Shown here one piece after another: positions 10,319-18,101 of a DNA stretch of 39,742 bases; within the stretch, counting starts at the first letter, position 1; every line of letters begins with the position of its first letter. The stretch is from Bacteroides sp. GTDB taxonomy: Bacteria > Bacteroidota > Bacteroidia > Bacteroidales > SM23-62. The stretch spans positions 1 to 39,742 of the forward strand of contig DRHS01000260.1 in NCBI GenBank assembly GCA_011053095.1, written 5' to 3'. Made by a program: the position numbers and the translations under genes. The notes below the pieces were generated by a model that was not told where the DNA came from, did not search any database, and was given only the letters and a program-made list of their open reading frames with translations.

Positions 10319-12322
10319 ATGCGAGAACAGATAAAGAAACATAAATTACATATTAATCGCAGGAGATTTATTGGCAAACTTGGGATTGGAGTCGGAGCTG
10401 CAGCACTTAGTACAACTTTGCTTTCCAAAATACTCAAAGGAAATGAACGAAGTAAGGAGCCTGGTCATCTAAGGAATTCGGCAGGCTCGAAGAAATATCA
10501 TGTATCGGTCACCGGCATTGACAGTAACCCGGGAACAATGTCGAAACCGTTCAAAACAATTTCGAGGGCAGCGGAAGTAGCTCAATCGGGTGATACGATC
10601 ACCGTCCACCAGGGAGTCTATAGAGAACGTATCAATCCACCACGTGGTGGAATTAGCAATGACAAACGAATAGTATATCAGGCGGCCGAAGGAGAGGAAG
10701 TAGTACTTAAGGGATCAGAAGTAGTTAAGGGGTGGCAGCACGAGAGGTCGGATACATGGCAGGTAAGCCTTCCCAATAGTTTCTTCGGTGATTTCAACCC
10801 ATTCAATACTTTAATCAGTGGTGATTGGTTCAACTCTAATGACCGTGAGCATCATACCGGTGCAGTGTACCTTAACGGGCACTGGCTTTACGAGGCAGCA
10901 AAGCAAGATGAGCTGTTGGAACCAGCGGGCAAAAAACCCTTATGGTTTGGCAAGGTAGATGATATGAACACTACAATCTGGGCGCAGTTCACAGGTGTTG
11001 ATCCGAATAAAGAAAATGTTGAAGTTAATGTGCGTCAGTCGGTATTTTATCCGAGTGAACCGGGTATCAACTATATAACTGTTCGAGGATTTGAGATGGA
11101 GCATGCTGCCACGCCCTGGGCACCGCCTACCGCAGAGCAAATCGGCCTGATCGGTACGCATTGGTCCAGGGGCTGGGTCATCGAGAACAATACCATCCGC
11201 TACTCGGTTTGTTCGGGCATTACTCTTGGCAAATATGGTGATGAGTTTGACAATAAGTCCTCGAACTCGTCCGAGGGATATGTCGAGACGATTAAACGTG
11301 CATTGAAAAATGGATGGTCGAGTGAAAACATTGGCCATCACCATGTACGTAACAACCACATCTCCCATTGCGAGCAAGCTGGGATTGTCGGCTCTATGGG
11401 TGCGGCCTTCTGCACAATTACCGGCAACGAGATCCACGACATTCACATGCGACGCCGGTACAGCGGTATGGAAATGGGCGGGATCAAGATCCATGGGGCA
11501 ATCGATACCATCATCAGCCACAACCACATCTATCGCACGTAGCGGGGGATTTGGCTGGATTGGATGGCCCAGGGCGCGCGTGTTACCTGCAACTTGCTAC
11601 ATGACAACGAGGCCACACAAGACCTGTTTGTCGAAGTCAATCACGGACCCTTCCTGATCGATCACAACTTTTTCCTGTCCGGCAACGGGCTCAACGATAT
11701 ATCTCATGGTGGGGCCTATGCCCACAACCTGTTTGCCGGACGGATAATCGCCTGGCCAAATACACGCAACACGCCTTATCACAAAGCCCATTCCACAGAA
11801 ATAGCCGGAATGGACACATTCCCCGGAGGAGATAGCCGGTTTTACAATAACATTTTCGTTAGTCAGGAGAAGCCTGTTCCATGGCCGGAACGTATCCCAA
11901 AACAGCTTGACAACCAGAACTATTTCGGTTTGGCAACTTATTACAACTTAGGCCTGCCTGTTTACATGTCAGGTAATGTATTCCTCGGCCAGGCAGAGCC
12001 TTGTTCGCATGAGGAAAATCCACTCGTACAACCAGAGTTTAATCCTGGGATCAAACTTGAAGAAAGATCTGATGGTTGGTATCTCAAAATGCAGTTCGAC
12101 AAAATATGGGCCGACCACAAAGGACCGCTGGTCAAGAGTGAGATGCTTGGTAAAGCAAAAATCCCGGACTTGCCCTACGAAGATCCTGACGGAAAGCCCT
12201 ACCAACTCGACAATGATTATTTTGGCAATGTGCGAAAAACAATCAATCCCTTCCCTGGTCCGCTCAATGAACAGAAAGAAGGTGAACAATTTATCAAAGT
12301 CTGGCCGAAGAATATGTATTAA
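10319..12322 (+). pseudogene. GH120 beta-xylosidase-like beta-helix protein interrupted by in-frame TAG (Tat-type copy)
   Basis: This is a full-length GH120-like right-handed beta-helix gene (667 codons) in one frame, broken only by TAG at 11540-11542 (codon 408). Upstream is a twin-arginine signal, [11 protein letters not shown] plus a hydrophobic stretch, unlike the Sec signals of the other three copies. It continues with [13 protein letters not shown] and the family N-terminal domain. Downstream of the stop the frame resumes as RGIWLDWMAQGARV and keeps both expected catalytic residues, Asp at codon 414 and Glu at codon 439 (FVEVNHGP). Translation stopping at the TAG would therefore lose the active site. 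Gene callers may show two pieces, 10319-11542 and 11564-12322. TAG is used as a normal stop at 20637 and 36323. It starts 2 bases after the esterase, and its middle is richer in G+C than copies downstream. Confidence 0.75.
11540..11542 (+). other. In-frame amber codon inside GH120-like gene
   Basis: The TAG lies between NHIYRT and RGIWLDWMAQG. In the intact paralogues the same position is a sense codon within IHNANKAVW (gene at 26712) or IHNAFKGIW (genes at 32141 and 34298). No frameshift is needed to continue the protein. A single base change such as TCG or AAG to TAG would explain it. Confidence 0.85.
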
Positions 12323-12340
12323 ACTACTAAATTGAAACCA

Positions 12341-13777
12341 ATGAAAACAGTTCGAATTTCCCTGGTAGCACTTTTACTGGTCTTGCTTAATTCCTGTGGA
12401 AGCAACAACGGAAAGCAAAAGGAAATCAGCTCTGAAAAGAATCCGGACGATCCGGGACTTCAACTAATGGGAAACCGGTTTTTTACATTCAATACCGTGG
12501 TCCGCGTCAACCAGATCGAGACATCACGCAACGAAGCTCATGGTGAGGATGAATCTGCTATTCATACCCCTGCAGAAGCCCGCGTCTTTCGGGAAGCGGT
12601 GGAAAAAGCCTGGCCGGGTGCTCGAATGACCTGGTCATTTAGCTGGCTTGCATTAAATGATCAGCGGACTAATTATAAAGAACTCAGGGAACTGATCGTT
12701 TCCTATCATAAGAAATACGGGGATGAGATCACCTTTATCCCCGGGGGGTATTTTGCCAATATGTATAATTCCCGGGAACAGGTAAACCGGGACCTGCATG
12801 ACGGACTGCAACTGGTTTCCGGGATGGTTGGTGACGGATACCGTCCCAAATCCGTCCTTGCGGGGTTCCTGTCTGCTGAAAACCTGAGGTATCTGGCCGA
12901 AGAAGAAGATATCCATGTCTGCCAGGGGAATATCTGGAGCCAGTATGCTGTGGACAATGGTGACGGCGAGGGATCAATATCCTATCCCTACTATCCTTCA
13001 CTGGAACATTTTTGCAAGCCAGCTCAGGGCGAAGAAGATTTTATTGACATTGTTAACCTGGATGGCTGGACCATCGATTTTTTAAACGGAATGCATCCGG
13101 GTGGGAGAAGAATTAATGACGATTGGTGCGGCAGCCGGCAGGGAGTAGGTCCTATTGAAACTGTTATAAGATTAGGAACTGAGCGAGGAACAACAGAGAT
13201 GATTGCCACAACAGCTGCACATTTCGATAAGGGATTTGAGCTCAATAATTTTGCATGGGTAACCTGTTGCTGGGAAATGTCACTGGTCGAAGCACGGAAA
13301 ATATATGGTTATAAAGGACGCAATGGATTGGATGGTCTGGAAATCTGGTTCAGTGAAATGCGTAAACGATGGCCGGATGCAAAATGCATCACCCAGGGAG
13401 AATTTGGATTGTTGTGGCGGGAACACTTTAAAAACAACGATGAAATTGATTATCAATTTGTCATGCGGGGTTCAGGCATATGCGGCTCCGACCCCGACCT
13501 GGAGATCCGGTGGTTCATGAACAAAGATTTCAGGCTGGCACTTTTGAGGAACTGGAAAGAAAACTCCCCGGAAAAACTAATCGATTTTACCCGGTATGAT
13601 CTGGAAGCTACCGAACCTGCCGATCCTGAACCGGGCCAGCATTCCCGAAACTGGAGTTTGATGAACCGGCTGAACCAGAAAGGTACCCGGCCACAGGATA
13701 AACCGATAGATATTTATGAATTGAGTACCGAAGAACAGGCAATAATCAAACGACGTTATCCTGGGATGATAAACTGA
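12341..13777 (+). CDS. DUF3863/DUF3864-like lipoprotein of unknown function
   Basis: This 478-residue lipoprotein has lipobox LNSC with the cysteine at residue 19 when translation starts at ATG 12341. An in-frame TTG nine bases upstream (12332) is possible but less likely. The sequence matches my recollection of the Bacteroidota DUF3863/DUF3864 proteins. It starts with FFTFNTVVRVNQIE, contains TWSFSWLALND, FIPGGYFANMYNSREQVNRD and SVLAGFLSAENLRYLAEE, and has several Asp/His/Trp-rich segments such as DDWCGSRQGVGP and TTAAHFDKGFELNNFAW. This looks like a barrel with a polysaccharide-deacetylase- or GH57-like layout, but no catalytic assignment can be made from sequence alone. It follows the GH120 gene by 18 bases and is probably co-expressed as an envelope glycan-processing factor. 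The DUF assignment is from memory. Confidence 0.7.
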   Translation: MKTVRISLVALLLVLLNSCGSNNGKQKEISSEKNPDDPGLQLMGNRFFTFNTVVRVNQIETSRNEAHGEDESAIHTPAEARVFREAVEKAWPGARMTWSFSWLALNDQRTNYKELRELIVSYHKKYGDEITFIPGGYFANMYNSREQVNRDLHDGLQLVSGMVGDGYRPKSVLAGFLSAENLRYLAEEEDIHVCQGNIWSQYAVDNGDGEGSISYPYYPSLEHFCKPAQGEEDFIDIVNLDGWTIDFLNGMHPGGRRINDDWCGSRQGVGPIETVIRLGTERGTTEMIATTAAHFDKGFELNNFAWVTCCWEMSLVEARKIYGYKGRNGLDGLEIWFSEMRKRWPDAKCITQGEFGLLWREHFKNNDEIDYQFVMRGSGICGSDPDLEIRWFMNKDFRLALLRNWKENSPEKLIDFTRYDLEATEPADPEPGQHSRNWSLMNRLNQKGTRPQDKPIDIYELSTEEQAIIKRRYPGMIN

Positions 13778-13861
13778 AATCAAAATAATTAGCCATAACA
13801 ATAAATACAGCTCATTGGACCGAGAGTGATATATTTAATAATGCGTAATTTCATATAAATT

Positions 13862-13870
13862 AAAAGGAGG
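13862..13870 (+). promoter_or_regulatory. Strong Shine-Dalgarno site of MttB-family gene
   Basis: AAAAGGAGG lies 7 bases before the ATG at 13878. Nearly all other genes in the window have AT-rich leaders without such a motif. It fixes the start and sets this gene apart from its neighbours. Confidence 0.75.
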
Positions 13871-13877
13871 TTTTAAA

Positions 13878-15305
13878 ATGGCAAGGGCAAAGACAGTTTT
13901 CTTAAACCAACAGGAGATGGATCTGATTCATGCTCAAAGTATAAAGAGCCTGGGGGAAATTGGTATTAAAGTACACAGCAAGCCTGTTCTTGAAATACTT
14001 GAGAAGAACGGAGCGAGTGTAGATTACGATGCGATGGTTGCCAAAATTCCTGAAAAGATGGTTAACCAGGCTCTTGAAAGCGTTCAAAAGGAATTTACGC
14101 TATGCGCCCGCGATCCAGGGCATGATCTGAAGATTCCTACAAAAACATATCCCTGGGTGACTACCAGCGGACTTGCAGTTTTTGTTAATGATTTTGACAC
14201 CGGAGAATACCGGGGTTCCACCAGAAAGGATATTGCCGCATTTACAAGACTGGGAGATGCAGTTGATACAGTTGATTTTCTATGGACGGCCTTAACCGCA
14301 AGAGATGTTACAGCCTATGCCCATGGTCCACATGAATTGTGGTTGACCATGCAAAATACTACCAAGCATGTTCAGGGTGTTACAGCGCAAAGTGCTGAAG
14401 ATGCAAAAGTGCAGATTGAGCTGGCGGCTCTTATTGCTGGAGGAAAAGAAGAGTTGAGAAAACGTCCCCTCTTTTCTGTAATTGCATGTCCGATCTCACC
14501 ATTAACCTATGAGGAAGGCTCTATTGAAGCGCAGGTAGAACTGGCAAAAGCCGGGATACCGGTTGCTTCCATGTCCATGTCAATAGGTGGCGTGTCTGCT
14601 CCTGTTCCTGTGGCAGGAATGATGGTAAATGCTAATACCGAAAATCTGGGAAGTATTGTCATCTCACAAATGGCAGCACCGGGTGCACCCCACATCTATT
14701 GCTCAGAGTCGGCACCAATGAATATGGCTACAGCCAGCCTTAATTATAGTTCAGTTGATAAGAGTTTTATAAGCATCGGTCTGGCACAAATGGCAGAAAG
14801 ATACAATCTCCCATCTCTTGTTGCAGATGGCGGATGGGGTAAAAAGGTTGAAGGCGGAATTTCAGGAGTGATGATCCCTGCTACTCAACTTACAGGAATT
14901 ATGGGTGGATCAGACATAGTAACCGGTCTGGGATCAGTTGATTCTGCTAAAGGAATCTCTTTTGAACAGTTTATTATTGATTCCTATATGTGGGATTGCA
15001 GTAAGAACTATTTACACGAAGTTGTAATATCAGAAGAGAGGATAGGTCTGGATGCGGTTAAAGAAGTTGGGCATGGCCATGATTTTCTGACGCATCCTCA
15101 CACTTTAAACTATATGACGGGCGAGCTCACATTCTGGGAAAAGGAAAAGCTTGACCTGCTGGAGATGGACCCTGAAGAAATGCCTGCTGAAGCAAACAGA
15201 ATAGTTAAGGGCATATTGGAAAAGCATCAGGTTGAGCCGCTGGCAAATGATCTCCTGAAACAGGGCGATGCCATTATCTCGAAGTACGAAGATATAGTGG
15301 GTTAA
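13878..15305 (+). CDS. MttB-family (trimethylamine methyltransferase-like) corrinoid methyltransferase, non-pyrrolysine
   Basis: This 475-residue protein has no signal peptide and is probably cytoplasmic. The sequence follows the MttB superfamily: SLGEIGIKVHSKPVLEILEKNG at the N terminus, the TTSGLAVFVNDFDTG block, ACPISPLTYEEGS, and a C-terminal part with GGSDIVTGLGSVDSAKGISFEQ. In true trimethylamine MttB proteins an amber-encoded pyrrolysine sits in this last region; here the segment is D355-S-A-K358-G and no TAG occurs. It therefore belongs to the large non-Pyl group, of which characterised members demethylate quaternary amines such as glycine betaine and pass the methyl group to a corrinoid protein. 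The substrate cannot be deduced, and no corrinoid protein or activase gene is visible nearby. A 100-base gap precedes it, and a Gfo/Idh/MocA gene follows after 33 bases. Confidence 0.85.
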   Translation: MARAKTVFLNQQEMDLIHAQSIKSLGEIGIKVHSKPVLEILEKNGASVDYDAMVAKIPEKMVNQALESVQKEFTLCARDPGHDLKIPTKTYPWVTTSGLAVFVNDFDTGEYRGSTRKDIAAFTRLGDAVDTVDFLWTALTARDVTAYAHGPHELWLTMQNTTKHVQGVTAQSAEDAKVQIELAALIAGGKEELRKRPLFSVIACPISPLTYEEGSIEAQVELAKAGIPVASMSMSIGGVSAPVPVAGMMVNANTENLGSIVISQMAAPGAPHIYCSESAPMNMATASLNYSSVDKSFISIGLAQMAERYNLPSLVADGGWGKKVEGGISGVMIPATQLTGIMGGSDIVTGLGSVDSAKGISFEQFIIDSYMWDCSKNYLHEVVISEERIGLDAVKEVGHGHDFLTHPHTLNYMTGELTFWEKEKLDLLEMDPEEMPAEANRIVKGILEKHQVEPLANDLLKQGDAIISKYEDIVG

Positions 15306-15338
15306 TAAAGATATCCGAACTTGAGAAAATAAGCAATT

Positions 15339-16631
15339 ATGAAAAGAAGAGATTTTTTAAGAAGTACCGCTGCATTTGCATCGGTAACCATGCTGCCCTC
15401 ATCGGTATGGGCACTGACAAAAAACGGAAAACTCAGGACAGCTCATATTGGAGTAGGAGGAATGATGGGAGGAGAAGACCTGTTAAGTATATCATCACAT
15501 CCTATGGTTGAAGTAACTGCCTTATGCGATGTTGATTCAACATTCCTGGCTGCGGCTAAAAAGCTTCATCCCGGAGCAAAAACATTTACTGATTACCGGA
15601 GAATGTTTGACACTATTGGAAAGGACATTGATGCAGTTTGCGTTTGTACGCCAGACCACACGCATGCTCCGGCGTCCATAATGGCAATGAATATGGGTAA
15701 GCCTGTTTATTGCCAGAAACCTTTAACGCATCATGTTTCAGAAGCCAGGGCAATGAAGAAGTTAGCCGCAGATAACAATCTAATAACTCAAATGGGTATT
15801 CAATGTCACTCCAGCCCCGAGTATCGCCAGGCAGTTGATCTTATCAAGTCAGGGATTGTCGGTAAGGTCTCCACTGTAAGAGCATGGTCGCCTAAAAATT
15901 GGGGTTACGACGGGGATGCTCCGGTAGGAAGTGATCCAATACCTGATACATTAAATTGGAATTTATGGCTGGGGACATCTCCGGAAAGGGATTATAAAAA
16001 AGATTTGTACCATCCGGCAAACTGGAGGAAATTGCTGGATTATGGATGTGGGACATTGGGAGATATGGGAGTTCATATTTTTGATACACCCTACACGGCC
16101 CTTGAATTAACCGTGCCAAATACAGTAAAAACAAAATGCAGAAAACCCAATGGATTCAGCCATCCTGAAAATAATATCGTTGAATATGAATTCCCGGAAA
16201 CAAAATATACCACGGAAAATTTTAAATGGGTATGGTATGATGGGCCCGGAGCTCCAAAGAAACATCGTGATCTGAAATTACCTGACAAGGAAATACTTCC
16301 GGAACAGGGTGCCATGTTTATTGGTGAGAAGGGGAATTTATTACTCCCGCACTGGGACTATCCCAGGTTAATTGTCAATGGTAGATTTGAAAAGATTGAT
16401 TTCCCCGAAATGGACGAGAATGACCACTATCATCAGTTTGTTGATGCCTGTTTGGGGAAGGATAAGTGCAGTGCACCGTTCTCATATGCCGCAAATCTGA
16501 CAGAGGCCATTCTCCTGGGTGTAATTGCAAACCGGTTCCCCAATAAAATCCTGCATTGGGATATCGGATCTGCAAAATTTGTTGAGTCTGAAGCAAATGA
16601 ATTACTGGACTTTAAGTACAGAGATTTTTGA
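15339..16631 (+). CDS. Gfo/Idh/MocA-family oxidoreductase with Tat signal
   Basis: This 430-residue protein begins with a twin-arginine signal, MKRRDFLRSTAAFA, ending near SSVWA, so it is probably exported folded with its cofactor. The mature part starts with a Rossmann fold (HIGVGGMMGG, residues 37-45) and has CTPDHTHAP and YCQKPLTHHVSEAR with the family Lys127 in the KP motif. The C-terminal half has GCGTLGDMGVHIFDTPY, typical of the exported subgroup. Members oxidise, reduce or rearrange sugars with tightly bound NAD(P). Some exported ones act as retaining glycosidases through oxidation-elimination (family knowledge). Its specific substrate is unknown. It lies 33 bases after the MttB gene, but one product would be cytoplasmic and the other periplasmic, so direct coupling is doubtful. 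Confidence 0.88.
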   Translation: MKRRDFLRSTAAFASVTMLPSSVWALTKNGKLRTAHIGVGGMMGGEDLLSISSHPMVEVTALCDVDSTFLAAAKKLHPGAKTFTDYRRMFDTIGKDIDAVCVCTPDHTHAPASIMAMNMGKPVYCQKPLTHHVSEARAMKKLAADNNLITQMGIQCHSSPEYRQAVDLIKSGIVGKVSTVRAWSPKNWGYDGDAPVGSDPIPDTLNWNLWLGTSPERDYKKDLYHPANWRKLLDYGCGTLGDMGVHIFDTPYTALELTVPNTVKTKCRKPNGFSHPENNIVEYEFPETKYTTENFKWVWYDGPGAPKKHRDLKLPDKEILPEQGAMFIGEKGNLLLPHWDYPRLIVNGRFEKIDFPEMDENDHYHQFVDACLGKDKCSAPFSYAANLTEAILLGVIANRFPNKILHWDIGSAKFVESEANELLDFKYRDF

Positions 16632-16709
16632 TTTCCCTGATTGGTGGTTACGAAGGGTATCAATCTTTGGAGTAGTCTATAAATAAAGCAAGGTAAACAA
16701 CAATAATAA

Positions 16710-18062
16710 ATGGAATTTCTAATAAGGATTTCAAAGAGTTTAATAATACTTTTTGTCGCTCTCGATTTAATAAGCTGTGCTGATAAGGTTGGCTCAAAGC
16801 CTTCATCAGATGAACAAACAAACAATAACTTCTCGCTTGTATATGCCATTAACGAAAAACCTAGTGGTATGAAAGAAGCTGATCGATTAGGAATATGGTA
16901 TCCTATCTCCGATTTTGAGGCTGTTGGATTGTACCTACCCCCGGGTCAACCCATCGAAATTGATGTTAAGAATATTGAGGGAAACTCAGAACCAAAATTG
17001 TTAGTCGGCACATATTCCAGATATAAAGCCGGAGATGTACCCACTACAATTAATCTGGTAACTGGAAACAATACAGTAACTGATTACAAGGGAGGTCTAT
17101 TGTATTTAAGATATGTCACCGATGATATCCCCTCCGGTAAGGTTGAGGTAACCTTTAAGGGGGGAGAGCCTGTTCCCGTTTACAAGCTGGGAGAAACGAG
17201 CCATGAAGAGTGGCTTGAAATGCTGGACACCATGTCTTTTCAGGATGTTCAGATGATTAGTGAAAGAACCATGGTCGTTGTAAGCAAGGAAACGGCTTTG
17301 AAATTTAAAGATGTTAGCCAGGATGAAATGTTGATTAAACTGGATAGTGTTTCGGACATTGAAGATTACATAAGTGGAATTGATGGATCATCCGAACTCC
17401 ACAAATCCAATGTTCACAAGTTACTGATTACTGAAACCGCGGATCCTGATTATTTTATGGCGGCTAATAGATATCGTGTAATGGTAACACCTATTGCTTG
17501 TGACAGAATTATGGACCCCCAAAGAATATCCAATAATAGTTGGGGATTATGGCATGAAATGGGTCATATGCGACAAACGATAAGATGGGATTGGGCTGAA
17601 GTGGATGAGGTTACAGTTAATATCTATTCTCTGTCAGCCTTATATGGTTTTAATGGAGATATGACCTGGCTAAAGGGTAACGATATTTGGGACGTACTTG
17701 AAGACTACTTCCAGGTACCCCTTGATGATCGAAATTACAATACCTCCGGTATGTTAAAAGGGAAGGGGCGTCTGGCAATGTTTCGTCAACTCTGGATGGC
17801 TTTTGGGGATGAATTCTACATTAAAGTACATCAGCTTTCGCGAGAGGATAACGGAGAGAGCCAAAAGGTAAAAGCAAGAAGTTTCAAATATGGAAATGAA
17901 AAAATGGCCTACTTCATGCTTATATCTTCAAAGGCATCCGGGTACAACTTAAGGAACTTTTTCATCCAGTGGGGTTTCAAACTTCCCCAGGAGGATTTTG
18001 ACGCCTTAGATGCCCTGGACTTGCCGGATCCAACAATTGATCTGCTCAAGTTGAGGGAATAA
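16710..18062 (+). CDS. M60-like (enhancin-type) zinc metallopeptidase lipoprotein
   Basis: This 450-residue lipoprotein has lipobox LISC with the cysteine at residue 23. The HExxH zinc site is H282-E-M-G-H286, and the probable third ligand is Glu300 in the EVDEVTVNIYS segment, the arrangement known for M60/M60-like peptidases. A beta-rich N-terminal part (VGLYLPPGQPIEIDV, TINLVTGNN, GLLYLRYV) precedes the catalytic domain, as usual in the family. Characterised M60-like enzymes cut heavily O-glycosylated proteins such as mucins. In this locus it suggests that the target glycan may be carried by protein. It is followed 39 bases later by a heparinase-type lyase gene, also a lipoprotein. Confidence 0.85.
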   Translation: MEFLIRISKSLIILFVALDLISCADKVGSKPSSDEQTNNNFSLVYAINEKPSGMKEADRLGIWYPISDFEAVGLYLPPGQPIEIDVKNIEGNSEPKLLVGTYSRYKAGDVPTTINLVTGNNTVTDYKGGLLYLRYVTDDIPSGKVEVTFKGGEPVPVYKLGETSHEEWLEMLDTMSFQDVQMISERTMVVVSKETALKFKDVSQDEMLIKLDSVSDIEDYISGIDGSSELHKSNVHKLLITETADPDYFMAANRYRVMVTPIACDRIMDPQRISNNSWGLWHEMGHMRQTIRWDWAEVDEVTVNIYSLSALYGFNGDMTWLKGNDIWDVLEDYFQVPLDDRNYNTSGMLKGKGRLAMFRQLWMAFGDEFYIKVHQLSREDNGESQKVKARSFKYGNEKMAYFMLISSKASGYNLRNFFIQWGFKLPQEDFDALDALDLPDPTIDLLKLRE

Positions 18063-18101
18063 GGTTATCAAAGACAAAAATATAAAAGTATATACCAAAT
18101 A

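Noticed and set aside
10940-11527. 195-codon minus-strand ORF
   Set aside because: Shadow of the GH120-like gene on the plus strand; no domain pattern.
11540-11542. Pyrrolysine insertion at the TAG, suggested by the MttB gene nearby
   Set aside because: The nearby MttB has no TAG in the pyrrolysine region, TAG is used as a normal stop in two genes here, and no pyl genes are visible. A glycosidase is not a known pyrrolysine protein.
13778-13877. Promoter in the 100-base gap before the MttB gene
   Set aside because: A TATATTTA stretch is present, but no TTTG element at the spacing usual for Bacteroidota promoters could be found, so no promoter is claimed.
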